64,000 nucleotides of DNA from Clostridiales bacterium (GTDB taxonomy: Bacteria > Bacillota > Clostridia > Saccharofermentanales > Saccharofermentanaceae). Under the pieces are notes generated by a model, which searched no databases, was not told the origin of the DNA, and was given only the letters and a program-made list of their open reading frames with translations. The translations under genes and the position numbers were made by a program. The stretch lies in assembly GCA_017513085.1 (NCBI GenBank), contig JAFWDK010000018.1, forward strand, positions 1 through 64,000, given 5' to 3'. Numbering within the stretch: the stretch's first letter is position 1; each line of letters opens with the position of its first letter. Positions 6,706 through 15,154 of the stretch are shown here, one piece after another.

Positions 6706-8091
6706 TTATTTCTCCGTTTCATCCGGATCGATCGTCCGATCCGGCATAGAAGTATATCCTCTTCTCTTTCTGACAGATTTGTACGCAGGACGCATAATAC
6801 GACCACCGGACACGAGTTCCTCTATACGATGGGCGCTCCAGCCGGCAATACGTGCGCACGCAAAAAGAGGCGTAAACAATTCCGGCGGAATACCCAGCAT
6901 GGAATAAATGAATCCGGCATAAAAGTCCACATTCGCACATACGATCTTCTCACTGTTCTTGACACGCTTAAACACTTCCGGAGCCAAACGTTCCGTCAAA
7001 GTATAAAGTTCATAAGCATCTTCTTTACCGCATTCAAAAGCCAGTGAACGGGCGTAGTCACGTAAAAGTCTGGTTCTCGGATCGGACAAAGTATATACCG
7101 CATGACCGATTCCATAAATCAGACCGGAACGGTCAAATGCTTTTTTCGTTAAGATCTTCTCCAGATAAGCACAGACCTCATTCTCATCCCGCCAATTCGA
7201 CACATTTTTCATCAGATCCTGCATCATCGCATATGCTTTGTTGCTGGCACCGCCGTGCTGTGGACCCTTGAGAGAGCCGATTGCGGCGGCAATAACCGAA
7301 TAAGTATCGGATCCGGTCGAAGAAACTGCGTGCGTCACAAACGAAGAATTATTACCACCGCCATGTTCTGCATGGAGAACCAATGCAAGATCAAGCGTTC
7401 TCGCTTCAAGCTCCGTAAACTTACCATCTTCACGGATCATATGAAGAATATTCTGCGCAGTATTGTACTCCGGGACAGGAGCATGAATAAACAGGCTCTT
7501 CTTCTCCACATAATGTCGACGGGCCATGTATGCATAGGATACAATGACCGGAAAACGTGCGATCAGCTGGATGCATTGACGAAGAACGTTATCGATCTTG
7601 ATCGAGTCGGCCTTATCATCATAAGAATAAAGAGCGAGCACAGACCGGGCAAGCTTATTCATAATGTCCGGACTTGGCGCTTTCAGGATCATATCCTCGG
7701 TAAAACCTTCCGGCAATGCCCGACAGGACGCCAACAATTCGGTAAAAGAACTGAGTTGTTTCTCGGTAGGAAGTTCTCCGAACAAAAGAAGATATGCCGT
7801 TTCCTCATAACCGAAACGCTTATTCTCATAGAAACCATGGACAATATCAGATATCTCTATACCCTGATAGAAAAGGCGACCTTCTACCGGGATCCTTTCC
7901 GCATCGTCAACGATATAACTCATGACCTCACCGACTTCTGTAAGACCAACAAGCACGCCCGTGCCATCGCGGTTTCGAAGTCCCCTCTTCACGTTATAAC
8001 GCTCATAAAGAAAAGGATCGATCTTTGATTTTTCCATCGCTTGCGAAGTAAGTTCGGTTATTAAACGTTTTTTCTCGACATCGTCAAACAA
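6706..8091 (-). CDS. Citrate synthase (citrate/2-methylcitrate synthase family)
   Basis: This 461-residue enzyme condenses acetyl-CoA with oxaloacetate. Visible signatures are LHAEHGGGNNSSFVTHAV, the GPQHGGAS loop, GIGHAVYTLSDPR (catalytic His) and NVDFYAGF (catalytic Asp). It is longer than the Bacillus CitZ type (about 370), with an N-terminal extension containing GLRNRDGTGVLVGLTEVGEV, as seen in clostridial forms. The start is TTG 8091: GGAGG is 8 bases upstream and no ATG fits. It has its own promoter just after trkH and a hairpin at its end, so it is probably monocistronic. In a strict anaerobe it would feed glutamate synthesis through the oxidative branch (inference). Confidence 0.95.
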   Translation of the reverse strand: MFDDVEKKRLITELTSQAMEKSKIDPFLYERYNVKRGLRNRDGTGVLVGLTEVGEVMSYIVDDAERIPVEGRLFYQGIEISDIVHGFYENKRFGYEETAYLLLFGELPTEKQLSSFTELLASCRALPEGFTEDMILKAPSPDIMNKLARSVLALYSYDDKADSIKIDNVLRQCIQLIARFPVIVSYAYMARRHYVEKKSLFIHAPVPEYNTAQNILHMIREDGKFTELEARTLDLALVLHAEHGGGNNSSFVTHAVSSTGSDTYSVIAAAIGSLKGPQHGGASNKAYAMMQDLMKNVSNWRDENEVCAYLEKILTKKAFDRSGLIYGIGHAVYTLSDPRTRLLRDYARSLAFECGKEDAYELYTLTERLAPEVFKRVKNSEKIVCANVDFYAGFIYSMLGIPPELFTPLFACARIAGWSAHRIEELVSGGRIMRPAYKSVRKRRGYTSMPDRTIDPDETEK

Positions 8092-8125
8092 TTACGAATC
8101 CTCCGATTCTATGGTGTAGGCATAT

Positions 8126-8155
8126 ATTATCTTCTAGCGCGAAAAGATTTGTCAA
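8126..8155 (-). promoter_or_regulatory. SigA-type promoter of the citrate synthase gene
   Basis: On the minus strand a perfect TTGACA (8150-8155) is followed by an 18-base spacer and GATAAT (8126-8131). It begins directly after the trkH stop codon, about 35 bases before the TTG start. Confidence 0.75.
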
Positions 8156-8156
8156 G

Positions 8157-9608
8157 TTAACCCAAATGAATTTTAGCTTCCGGATAGATGCTCTGGTAGG
8201 ATTTATGCTCTTTGGTAACAAGACCCATAGCGAACGTCATCGGACCGACACGTCCGAGAAACATAACCGGAATGATCGCAAGTTGTCCCCAGAACGAGAA
8301 AGATGGCGTGGCCGCTGAAGAAAGACCGACAGTGCCGAAAGCAGAAGCCGATTCAAACAATATATCCAGAAAAGTAAACTGTCCGGCAGCAATCAGACGT
8401 CGCTCCGTGAACGAAAGAACGCACGTCAGCAGAAGCATCAAAGCAAATCCCATCGTGAAGATCGACAGAGCTCTCTGGATCGTAGAGCGCGTAACACGGT
8501 GATTATGAATGATTACTTCACTCTTACCCATAAGGTCATTCTTTACGGTACTGATCAGCAATGCGAAAGCCTGAACCTTAATACCACCACCTGTTGAACC
8601 TGCACCTGCACCGATAAACATCAGAATAACACAGACCACTTTCGTAAAATCCCGTAGCTTAAGCAGATCGATGGAGTTCATTCCTGCAGTTCGTAAAGAC
8701 ATGGATTGGAATAACGATGCATTCAGTTTCTCACTGATCGGGAGATTACCCAACGTCAATCCTGCTTCATTGCTCCATTCCAGCACAAGGATCAGCAATG
8801 TACCGATTGCCAGAAGCGCAATCGTCATAAAGAAAGCCAAGCGTGTATGGAATTTCATGTGAATATTCGTACGCTCTTTCTTATCGTGTCTCATGATCGT
8901 ACGGATCTTCTGAACAGAATAATCGATCAAGTCTTTCCAAACATGGAATCCCAGACCACCGGAGAATATCAGAAAGGTTGCCGTAAGCATAACGACCGTA
9001 TTACCGTTATAGGCGGTAAAACTGCTATAAGGTCCGCTTGCTGTATCACCCATCAGATCAAAACCGGCATTACAAAACGCCGAAACCGACGAAAAAAGTG
9101 CTTTGAACAAACCTGCGCCATATCCGAACTCAGGAATAAACTGAGTGGAAAACAGGATAAAACCGATCATTTCAAAAGCAAAAGTCATCAGAACGATCGT
9201 CTTTAAAAGGCCTTTCAACTCAGCATAAGAAAAACTGCCACTGTTTTCCTGTGCCAGCACACGTGTACGGACAGTAACCTTTCTTCGGAAAATACTGACC
9301 GCAAAAGAATAGATCGTAACCAGACCAAGACCGCCGATCTGAATCAGAAACAGTAGTACTGTTCTGCCAAATGCATTAAATGTGGTAGCTGTATCTCTTA
9401 CAACCAGACCGGTCACGCAAGTTGCGGATACTGTGGTAAACAAGGAATCGAAAAATCCGATACTCTTGCCGGAATTGGTTGCAAAGGGAAGCATCAGGAG
9501 CAATGTACCAATGAACATAATGCCCAAAAAACTGGCAATAATCACGCGTGCCGGTCGTTCAAGCATCCATTCAACGATCTTCTTTGTCTTTCTTCTACGG
9601 ACAAGCAT
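8157..9608 (-). CDS. trkH: TrkH/KtrB-type potassium transporter, membrane subunit
   Basis: This 483-residue polytopic protein has the four selectivity-filter-like half-loops of the Trk/Ktr superfamily (TVSATCVTGLVV, SAFCNAGFDL, SLRTAGMNSID, SAFGTVGLSS). The interrupted helix region GGGIKVQAFALLIS is also present. It imports K+, gated by the cytoplasmic RCK proteins encoded just upstream. ATG 9608 directly abuts the stop of the preceding trkA gene, with no good ribosome binding site of its own, so translation is probably coupled. Length and topology fit KtrB/TrkH of Firmicutes. Confidence 0.93.
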   Translation of the reverse strand: MLVRRRKTKKIVEWMLERPARVIIASFLGIMFIGTLLLMLPFATNSGKSIGFFDSLFTTVSATCVTGLVVRDTATTFNAFGRTVLLFLIQIGGLGLVTIYSFAVSIFRRKVTVRTRVLAQENSGSFSYAELKGLLKTIVLMTFAFEMIGFILFSTQFIPEFGYGAGLFKALFSSVSAFCNAGFDLMGDTASGPYSSFTAYNGNTVVMLTATFLIFSGGLGFHVWKDLIDYSVQKIRTIMRHDKKERTNIHMKFHTRLAFFMTIALLAIGTLLILVLEWSNEAGLTLGNLPISEKLNASLFQSMSLRTAGMNSIDLLKLRDFTKVVCVILMFIGAGAGSTGGGIKVQAFALLISTVKNDLMGKSEVIIHNHRVTRSTIQRALSIFTMGFALMLLLTCVLSFTERRLIAAGQFTFLDILFESASAFGTVGLSSAATPSFSFWGQLAIIPVMFLGRVGPMTFAMGLVTKEHKSYQSIYPEAKIHLG

Positions 9609-10262
9609 TTAACATACCATCGCTTTCCAGATCTGCTCAATATCCTTCTTCGCACAAACCATCATGATCTGATTGCCCGCATACATGACAGTTTCACCGA
9701 CAGGCGTGATCGTCTCACCATCCTGGCCTGCCAATACAACGACACGAGCATCGTGTACGAACCGGTAATCTTTCAAAGCCTGTCCACAAGCATCAGACTT
9801 TTCCGATAACACAAATTCAATCAGCACATGATCGGAATTTTTTATACGATGTACAATACGTAATCCTTCAAAATCAATTTCCTGCTCGATCATGCTGGCC
9901 AGGATCTCAGTCTCGGAAAAAGCACGATCCACGCCAAAATGTTCCATGATCATACGATTCTTGGGGTTATTTACACGCGCAATGGCTTTATCCACATTCA
10001 GCTGGTTCTTTGCGATCTGACAGGCGATCATGTTCGTCTCATCACGATTGGTCAGCGCAACGATCATTTTTGCATCCTTACACGCTTCACGAAGGACCGG
10101 ATATGAAGATCCGTCACCATGAATCACGGAAGAAACGGACTCGTCCGCAAACTTCATGGCAGCATCATAATCTTTATCGATAATAACGATCTCATTCGAA
10201 GTTTCGAGCTCTCGGATAAGGTAATAAGCTAATTTTCCGGCACCTACAATAACGATCTTCAT
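9609..10262 (-). CDS. trkA: Trk/Ktr potassium uptake regulatory protein with RCK domains (first of two)
   Basis: This 217-residue protein has an N-terminal Rossmann-type RCK_N (MKIVIVGAGKLAYYLIREL, then an acidic IIDKDYDAA at the end of beta-2, a nucleotide ribose contact). An RCK_C domain follows from about residue 135. Such proteins form an octameric ring that binds nucleotides, often c-di-AMP at RCK_C, and gates the membrane subunit. It lies between a second, shorter RCK gene and trkH, with 8 bases to the former and none to the latter. Confidence 0.92.
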   Translation of the reverse strand: MKIVIVGAGKLAYYLIRELETSNEIVIIDKDYDAAMKFADESVSSVIHGDGSSYPVLREACKDAKMIVALTNRDETNMIACQIAKNQLNVDKAIARVNNPKNRMIMEHFGVDRAFSETEILASMIEQEIDFEGLRIVHRIKNSDHVLIEFVLSEKSDACGQALKDYRFVHDARVVVLAGQDGETITPVGETVMYAGNQIMMVCAKKDIEQIWKAMVC

Positions 10263-10270
10263 AGTATTAC

Positions 10271-10900
10271 TCAGACTTTCTTTTCAGCAAGAATCAGCCT
10301 GTCTCCTTTTTCCAGTTTCATATTTGGAAGTGTCGTCAGAAGATCATCGTGTCTGATCAAAGCGAAAATGTGACGGCCTTCTGTATCTTCCACATCCCGG
10401 ACTCTGGCGCCCACGAAAGATTCATCCAGATCCAAAATCGTGAAAGCCATACTGTTTCCGAAGATATTTGCCATGCATTGACCAATATATTCTTCCTTTT
10501 TCAGTCTTCCATCGATAGCACGCATAAATGCATCAGACGTCAAAACCGTGGAAGAAATCGACATGAACCCGGCATCATCGAAAAGATGGTAATCTTCCGA
10601 TGCAAAAACACGAGTAAACACACTTTTTACTTCAAAAATATCTCTTGCGATTTCAGATGCCATAAGATTCTGGTTTTCACTATCGCTCATGGCACATACG
10701 ATGTCCATAGAACCGATGTCAGCTTCTTTCAGCACATCAATATCGATAATGATACCATTGATCGTTAAAATACCAAGGTTAAACTGTTGCTCGATCTGCT
10801 GAGCTTTAGGATCGACCAACACACAAGTATGACCTTTCTCAATTAATCGTTTAATCAAAGAAATACCCGAGCGAGAAGCTCCAAGGATCATGATCTGCAT
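10271..10900 (-). CDS. Second TrkA-like RCK protein
   Basis: This 209-residue protein has its own glycine-rich start (MQIMILGASRSGISLIKRL), an Asp ending beta-2 (VLVDPKAQQ), and a C-terminal RCK_C-like domain with VGARVRDVEDTEGRHIFALI. It is clearly diverged from the neighbouring trkA product, so this is not a recent duplication. Tandem RCK genes with one TrkH suggest a hetero-ring, or one regulatory and one structural subunit (inference). It is 21 bases downstream of the rRNA methyltransferase gene. Confidence 0.88.
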   Translation of the reverse strand: MQIMILGASRSGISLIKRLIEKGHTCVLVDPKAQQIEQQFNLGILTINGIIIDIDVLKEADIGSMDIVCAMSDSENQNLMASEIARDIFEVKSVFTRVFASEDYHLFDDAGFMSISSTVLTSDAFMRAIDGRLKKEEYIGQCMANIFGNSMAFTILDLDESFVGARVRDVEDTEGRHIFALIRHDDLLTTLPNMKLEKGDRLILAEKKV

Positions 10901-10921
10901 GAATCGGCCTCCAATACCAAA

Positions 10922-11725
10922 TCAAGAATCTGACCCGAAGGCCAGTAAATAACCAAGTATAGATGCTGCGGAAGCAGCATTAAGAGATTCCGCCCTCCCG
11001 GGCATAGGAATCTTGACTAGTATATCACATACGGATGAAGTCGTCACACTTAATCCATTTGCTTCATTTCCGATCCACAAAGCCGCACGGGAAGGAAGAT
11101 GTACAGTTCTCAGATCCTCTCCGTTCAAATGAGCACCTATTGAAGGGATACCGGCAGAACCCAGTTTATCAAGGATCGAAGCAGAATCAGGAAAAGAAAT
11201 CAATGGAATATGAAAACAAGATCCCATAGAAGCGCGAAGAACTTTTTCATTATAAGGATCTACCGAATCCTCAGTAAAAAGCACTGAAGTATATCCAAAA
11301 GCATCTGCCATGCGGATGATCGTGCCCATATTGCCCGGATCCTGAAGATGTTCCAGAACAATAAACCGTGCATGCTCATCATCAAACGAGACCATATTCT
11401 GTTCCCCGGGATTTCGGACGACCAACGCAATACCTTGGGGATTTACCGTCTGGGCGATCTTGGAAAAAAGGTTCTCACTGAAAGCGAATTTTTCAACACC
11501 GGAAAGATTCGGATACTTCTTCTCCCATTCTTTCAAAAGATCTTCTTTCCCTTTGCGGAACAGAACGGTTTCGGGAGCAAGCCCGCTAAGCAAAGCATCT
11601 TCGCACAAACGCAAACCCTCGATAAAGACCTTGCCTTGCGCTCTGGCGACCTTACGGTCATGAAGCGCCACAAACGATCGGAATCGAGGGTTTTCTTTGC
11701 TTGTTATCTCTAAATAACGTTCCAC
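10922..11725 (-). CDS. TrmH/SpoU-family RNA 2'-O-methyltransferase
   Basis: This protein of about 267 residues has the three SPOUT motifs: EHLQDPGNMGTIIRMADAFG, LWIGNEANGLS and IPMPGRAESLNAASAASI. These form the trefoil knot that binds S-adenosylmethionine. An N-terminal substrate-binding domain (FIEGLRLCEDAL) matches Firmicutes YsgA/RlmB-like 23S rRNA enzymes. The start is uncertain. GTG 11725 gives the length usual for the family but has no nearby ribosome binding site; a TTG at 11764 and a CTG at 11740 lie inside the end of rplT. Translational coupling to rplT is likely. Confidence 0.88.
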   Translation of the reverse strand: MERYLEITSKENPRFRSFVALHDRKVARAQGKVFIEGLRLCEDALLSGLAPETVLFRKGKEDLLKEWEKKYPNLSGVEKFAFSENLFSKIAQTVNPQGIALVVRNPGEQNMVSFDDEHARFIVLEHLQDPGNMGTIIRMADAFGYTSVLFTEDSVDPYNEKVLRASMGSCFHIPLISFPDSASILDKLGSAGIPSIGAHLNGEDLRTVHLPSRAALWIGNEANGLSVTTSSVCDILVKIPMPGRAESLNAASAASILGYLLAFGSDS

Positions 11726-11736
11726 TTTAAGTGAAA

Positions 11737-12090
11737 TCAGAGTGCAGCCTTTGCCTGCTCGCAAAGTGCAGCGAATCCATTCGGATCAGAGATTGCGATA
11801 TCAGAAAGTACCTTACGGTCAAGAGCGATATTCGCCTTCTTAAGGCCATTCATGAAACGGCTGTAGGAAAGACCATTGATACGGCAAGCAGCATTGATAC
11901 GCTGGATCCAGAGCTTTCTGAAATCTCTCTTCTTGGCCTTTCTGTCACGATATGCATAAGCACCGGACTTCATTACCTGCTGATTAGCAACCTTGAAGAG
12001 CTTGCTCTTATGACCGAAATAACCCTTGGCCTGCTTTAAAATCTTATGATGACGCGCTCTTGTACGCATTCCTCTTTTTACTCTAGACAT
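11737..12090 (-). CDS. rplT: Large ribosomal subunit protein bL20
   Basis: This 117-residue basic protein has the family start [19 protein letters not shown] and a complete C-terminal globular domain. It binds 23S rRNA early in 50S assembly. In Bacillus L20 also represses this operon by binding the infC leader; a comparable leader is present here. GGAGG lies 8 bases before the ATG. Confidence 0.98.
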   Translation of the reverse strand: MSRVKRGMRTRARHHKILKQAKGYFGHKSKLFKVANQQVMKSGAYAYRDRKAKKRDFRKLWIQRINAACRINGLSYSRFMNGLKKANIALDRKVLSDIAISDPNGFAALCEQAKAAL

Positions 12091-12137
12091 GGAAATTACC
12101 TCCCTAATTTATCTTACTAAACTTGATCGACCATCAA

Positions 12138-12335
12138 TTATTTGTACGGGATCATCGTTCTGATGACCTTAGCATTCGCTTCTGCACAAACTGCTGTGTG
12201 ACGGAGATGTCTCATTCTCTTAGACGGTCTCTTGCTCAAGATGTGGCGACGGAAAGCCTGGGAGTATAATACCTTACCTGTACCCGTTACCTTAAATCTC
12301 TTCTTCGATGAACTGTGTGTTTTCTGCTTAGGCAT
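12138..12335 (-). CDS. rpmI: Large ribosomal subunit protein bL35
   Basis: This 65-residue, very basic protein begins MPKQKTHSSSKKRFKVTGTG, as in the bL35 family. It sits between infC and rplT in the conserved order, with GGAGG 9 bases before the ATG. Confidence 0.98.
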   Translation of the reverse strand: MPKQKTHSSSKKRFKVTGTGKVLYSQAFRRHILSKRPSKRMRHLRHTAVCAEANAKVIRTMIPYK

Positions 12336-12360
12336 TTTTCTATTTCCTCCTTAATCACAA

Positions 12361-12882
12361 TCAGTTTTTCTTCGGAGCCAGGAACATGACCATGTTTCTG
12401 CCCTCTATCTTGGCCGGCTTATCCACCTGGCCGAACTCTGCACAAAGCTGTGCAAACTTTTCCATTACAGCATAACCTTGATTCTGGTATGCCATCTCAC
12501 GACCACGGAACTTTACGAGTACCTTTACCCGGTTTCCGTCCTTCAGGAAACGGCAAGCGTTCTTCGTTTTGACATTCAGATCATGATCTTCCGTTGTCAG
12601 CTTCATGCCGATCTCCTTCGTTTCGATCACTTTCTGGTTCTTACGGGCTTCTTTTTCTCTCTTTGCCTGTTCAAACAAATACTTGCCATAATCCATTACT
12701 TTACAAACCGGATTATCTGGGTTATTTGCGATCAGCACGAGATCAAGACCACTTAACTCTGCTGCCTTTCTGGCCTGTTCGATCGGAACAATGCCGACCA
12801 TCGTACCATCTGCATCAATCAATCGAACCTTCTCAAAAGAAATCTCTTCGTTAATGGGTTGCCCATTTGTCTGTCTAGCGAT
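12361..12882 (-). CDS. infC: Translation initiation factor IF-3 with AUC start codon
   Basis: IF-3 stops premature 50S joining and proofreads the start codon and initiator tRNA. The N-terminal domain (NEEISFEKVRLIDADG, the beginning of IF3_N) and C-terminal domain (KEIGMKLTTEDHDLN, KVLVKFRGREM) are complete. No ATG, GTG or TTG lies at the right place. The perfect GGAGG at 12892-12896 is 9 bases before ATC 12882, which gives a 173-residue protein, the normal length for Firmicutes. Rare AUU/AUC starts on infC are known to allow IF-3 to repress its own translation. The leader carries an attenuator as well. Confidence 0.96.
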   Translation of the reverse strand: MARQTNGQPINEEISFEKVRLIDADGTMVGIVPIEQARKAAELSGLDLVLIANNPDNPVCKVMDYGKYLFEQAKREKEARKNQKVIETKEIGMKLTTEDHDLNVKTKNACRFLKDGNRVKVLVKFRGREMAYQNQGYAVMEKFAQLCAEFGQVDKPAKIEGRNMVMFLAPKKN

Positions 12883-13020
12883 AAGAACACACCTCCTTCA
12901 AAACAAAAACGGAGCGAAACTTTCCGCTTCACTCCGTTATAACTTACTGATCATAAGCCACATTCGTGAACCTCTTCGCATAACTTGAGGTGAGAAGCGG
13001 AAACTCCTACTTGCTGTAAC
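12883..13020 (-). promoter_or_regulatory. infC-rpmI-rplT leader with competing terminator and antiterminator (L20-leader-like)
   Basis: The transcript would start near 13020 and run about 138 bases to infC. GAAGCGGAAA occurs on the plus strand at 12994-13003. Its transcript copy, UUUCCGCUUC, can pair perfectly with the left half of the terminator region (transcript GAAGCGGAAA, 12921-12930), which would disrupt the terminator. This is the architecture expected of the Firmicutes L20 leader, where ribosomal protein L20 binding favours termination. Sequence identity to the known leader was not checked. Confidence 0.65.
12897..12937 (-). terminator. Attenuator terminator upstream of infC
   Basis: Ten base pairs (ACGGAGUGAA with UUCGCUCCGU, one U-G) close a 9-base loop. 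A U-rich run UUUUUGUUUU follows directly and ends at the infC ribosome binding site. It lies between promoter and gene, so it must be conditional. Confidence 0.8.
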
Positions 13021-13026
13021 ATAGGT

Positions 13027-13055
13027 ATGATAATCATTCATGAGTAGAATGTCAA
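13027..13055 (-). promoter_or_regulatory. SigA promoter of the infC operon
   Basis: On the minus strand, TTGACA (13050-13055), a 17-base spacer and TATCAT (13027-13032). This is a near-consensus housekeeping promoter, located about 145 bases before the infC start. The rest of the gap up to the aminotransferase gene (13056-13260) shows nothing recognisable. Confidence 0.85.
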
Positions 13056-13274
13056 GCACTTTTTTATTACCGGCTACCAAAACCACTCTGCATCAGTTTA
13101 GGCATTATTATACTATAAAAAAACGTCTCTACATCAAACTTGGTCGAGCAAGCCACGTCGTAACGAACGCAAATACAACACCTTTCGATGTGAACATAAA
13201 ATGGCGCATCATATACATTTACAAAATCAAATCAATTTCCGGCAAATACGTGAAATAGAATCAATCATCTATGC

Positions 13275-13280
13275 TATAAT
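13275..13280 (+). promoter_or_regulatory. Possible -10 of the aminotransferase gene
   Basis: TATAAT lies 40 bases before ATG 13320. The -35 region is weak (TGAAAT near 13251-13256). Confidence 0.4.
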
Positions 13281-13319
13281 CGCATATATCAAATCAGAAG
13301 AATAAAGGAAGTGGATGAC

Positions 13320-14495
13320 ATGATATCTAAAGAAATGGAAAATAAACTTGCCGGCGGTTCGTTGATTCGTAAGATGTTCGATGAAGGCACACGTCTTAAG
13401 AAAATATATGGTGATGACAAAGTATTCGATTTTTCCATCGGAAACCCGGATCTGGAGCCTCCGAAGGAAGTAAAGGATGCCCTGATCGAGCTTGCCAACG
13501 CTGATATCCCTGGCATGCACGGATACATGGCTAATGCCGGTTATCCCGAGACCCGGCAGGCAATCGCCGATAAACTTTCTTCTGAAAGCGGTCTTTCCAT
13601 TGGGATCAACTCTATTTGTATGACCTGCGGCGCGGCTTCCGGCATGAACAATATCCTTCGCGCAATCATGGAGCCGGATGACGAGATCATTCTTCTTGCG
13701 CCATTTTTCCTTGAATATCTGAATTACATCAGCAACGTGAAAGGTAAGCCGGTCATTGTTAACACAGATCCGGACACTTTCCTGCCGGTCATGGAAGAGA
13801 TCGAGAAGGCGATCACGCCGAAGACAAAAGCAATCATCATCAACTCTCCGAACAACCCAAGCGGCGCGATCTATCCGAAGAAATGCCTGGTTGAGTTAAA
13901 TGCGCTTTTGAAGAAGCAGGATCACGTGATCCACGTCATCTCAGACGAACCTTATATTGATCTCGCTTATGACGGTATGACGGTTCCATCTTCCCTCACC
14001 TGCTTCGACAACCTGATCGTCTGCTTCTCCTGGAGTAAATCCCTCTCTCTCCCCGGAGAGCGTATCGGTTACACATGCGTCAGCCCGAAACATGAAGACT
14101 TCGAACTTCTCACCGCCGCTTTGGTACTCGCCAACCGTATCCTCGGCGCAGTAAATGCTCCGGCGCTTATGCAGCGTGTCGTGGCAAAAGCTCTGAACGC
14201 GAAGGTTGATGTTCCGAATTACGAAAGACGTAGAAATCTCTTATACAATATCATTACCGAAGCAGGCTTCACTTGTACGAAACCTCAGGGCGCGCTTTAT
14301 CTCTTCATGAAGACACCGATTGAAGATAATGCATTCTGCGAAGTCTGCGCCAAGTATAACGTCCTGGTTGTTCCGGGATCCGCGTTCAAGCGTGAAGGCT
14401 ATGTCCGTCTGGCATTCTGTGTTTCCGAAAAAACGATCCTCGGCTCAAAGGAAGCTTTTGAATCGATTGCCAGAGAACTTGGCTTGAAGAAATAA
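13320..14495 (+). CDS. PLP-dependent class I/II aminotransferase
   Basis: This is a 391-residue aminotransferase of the AspC/AlaT superfamily. It shows IINSPNNPSGAIYP (substrate carboxylate Arg/Asn region), ISDEPYIDLAY (cofactor Asp and Tyr), the Schiff-base lysine in SWSKSLSLPGERIGY, and a C-terminal EGYVRLAFC with the carboxylate-binding Arg. I preferred ATG 13320: AAAGGA stands 10 bases upstream, while GTG 13311 would overlap the ribosome binding site. The amino-acid substrate is not decided by sequence. It is the only plus-strand gene between 4.3 and 40 kb and is convergent with thiN (5 bases between stops). Confidence 0.92.
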   Translation: MISKEMENKLAGGSLIRKMFDEGTRLKKIYGDDKVFDFSIGNPDLEPPKEVKDALIELANADIPGMHGYMANAGYPETRQAIADKLSSESGLSIGINSICMTCGAASGMNNILRAIMEPDDEIILLAPFFLEYLNYISNVKGKPVIVNTDPDTFLPVMEEIEKAITPKTKAIIINSPNNPSGAIYPKKCLVELNALLKKQDHVIHVISDEPYIDLAYDGMTVPSSLTCFDNLIVCFSWSKSLSLPGERIGYTCVSPKHEDFELLTAALVLANRILGAVNAPALMQRVVAKALNAKVDVPNYERRRNLLYNIITEAGFTCTKPQGALYLFMKTPIEDNAFCEVCAKYNVLVVPGSAFKREGYVRLAFCVSEKTILGSKEAFESIARELGLKK

Positions 14496-14500
14496 GAACA

Positions 14501-15154
14501 TTACGACTTAGGAGTCACCATAACGAGCATGGCACCGTTTTTCATAACAAAGCCATGCTCTTTTTTTGCCATATCGAACTCATTGCTGATCGTAAGCGAA
14601 CTTCCCCAGATCAGATTCTTATCGGAAAGACTATACTTCATCCCGATAGTCGATACGCCTTCTGCTCCTTCATCCAAAGGAATCAAAGAAACAGTATAAG
14701 CCGGATCTGTCAGTCTTTCCGGTACCGTAAAACGATTCGGCCCATATAAGGGATATACCCATGTTATGCCATCTGTCACAACAATGTCATACCCTTCCTT
14801 TACCAGACGCATGGACAAAAGCAGATTACCCATCACATGATCTAATCTTCCTAAAAGGGATGTGATGAAAAGGATCTTGTGGTCCTTGGTAAGGGATCGA
14901 AGACACAATTCAGAATCGGTCATATCCTTTTCAACAGGGAAAACACGGTTCTGCACATGATTTTCTTTCAACCACTGAAGAGTTTTTTCGGAAATGGAAT
15001 CCATATCGCCCCAAACCACATCCGGAAGAGTATTCAATGCAAAAAGAGCATCCGCTCCGCTATCTGCGCAGATTATCCGTTCTGCATTCCTGATCTGGTC
15101 AAGAAGCTTCGTCAGATCTTTATTCGGTCCGCCGGCAATTACTACGACACACAC
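14501..15154 (-). CDS. thiN: Thiamine pyrophosphokinase
   Basis: This 217-residue protein pyrophosphorylates thiamine to the coenzyme using ATP. The N-terminal catalytic part shows ICADSGADALFALNTLPDVV and WGDMDSI, then EKDMTDSELCLR, all typical of ThiN/TPK. A C-terminal substrate-binding beta domain follows. It starts at GTG 15154, 8 bases after AAGGAG, which lies inside the end of rpe (13-base overlap). It is the last gene of the long minus-strand block. Confidence 0.92.
   Translation of the reverse strand: MCVVVIAGGPNKDLTKLLDQIRNAERIICADSGADALFALNTLPDVVWGDMDSISEKTLQWLKENHVQNRVFPVEKDMTDSELCLRSLTKDHKILFITSLLGRLDHVMGNLLLSMRLVKEGYDIVVTDGITWVYPLYGPNRFTVPERLTDPAYTVSLIPLDEGAEGVSTIGMKYSLSDKNLIWGSSLTISNEFDMAKKEHGFVMKNGAMLVMVTPKS
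14525..14567 (+). terminator. Intrinsic terminator for the aminotransferase gene, inside antisense thiN
   Basis: GAGCATGGC (14525-14533) pairs perfectly with GCCATGCTC (14552-14560) across an 18-base loop and is followed by seven T's. It sits 30 bases after the aminotransferase stop codon but within the 3' part of the opposite-strand thiN coding sequence. Confidence 0.72.
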
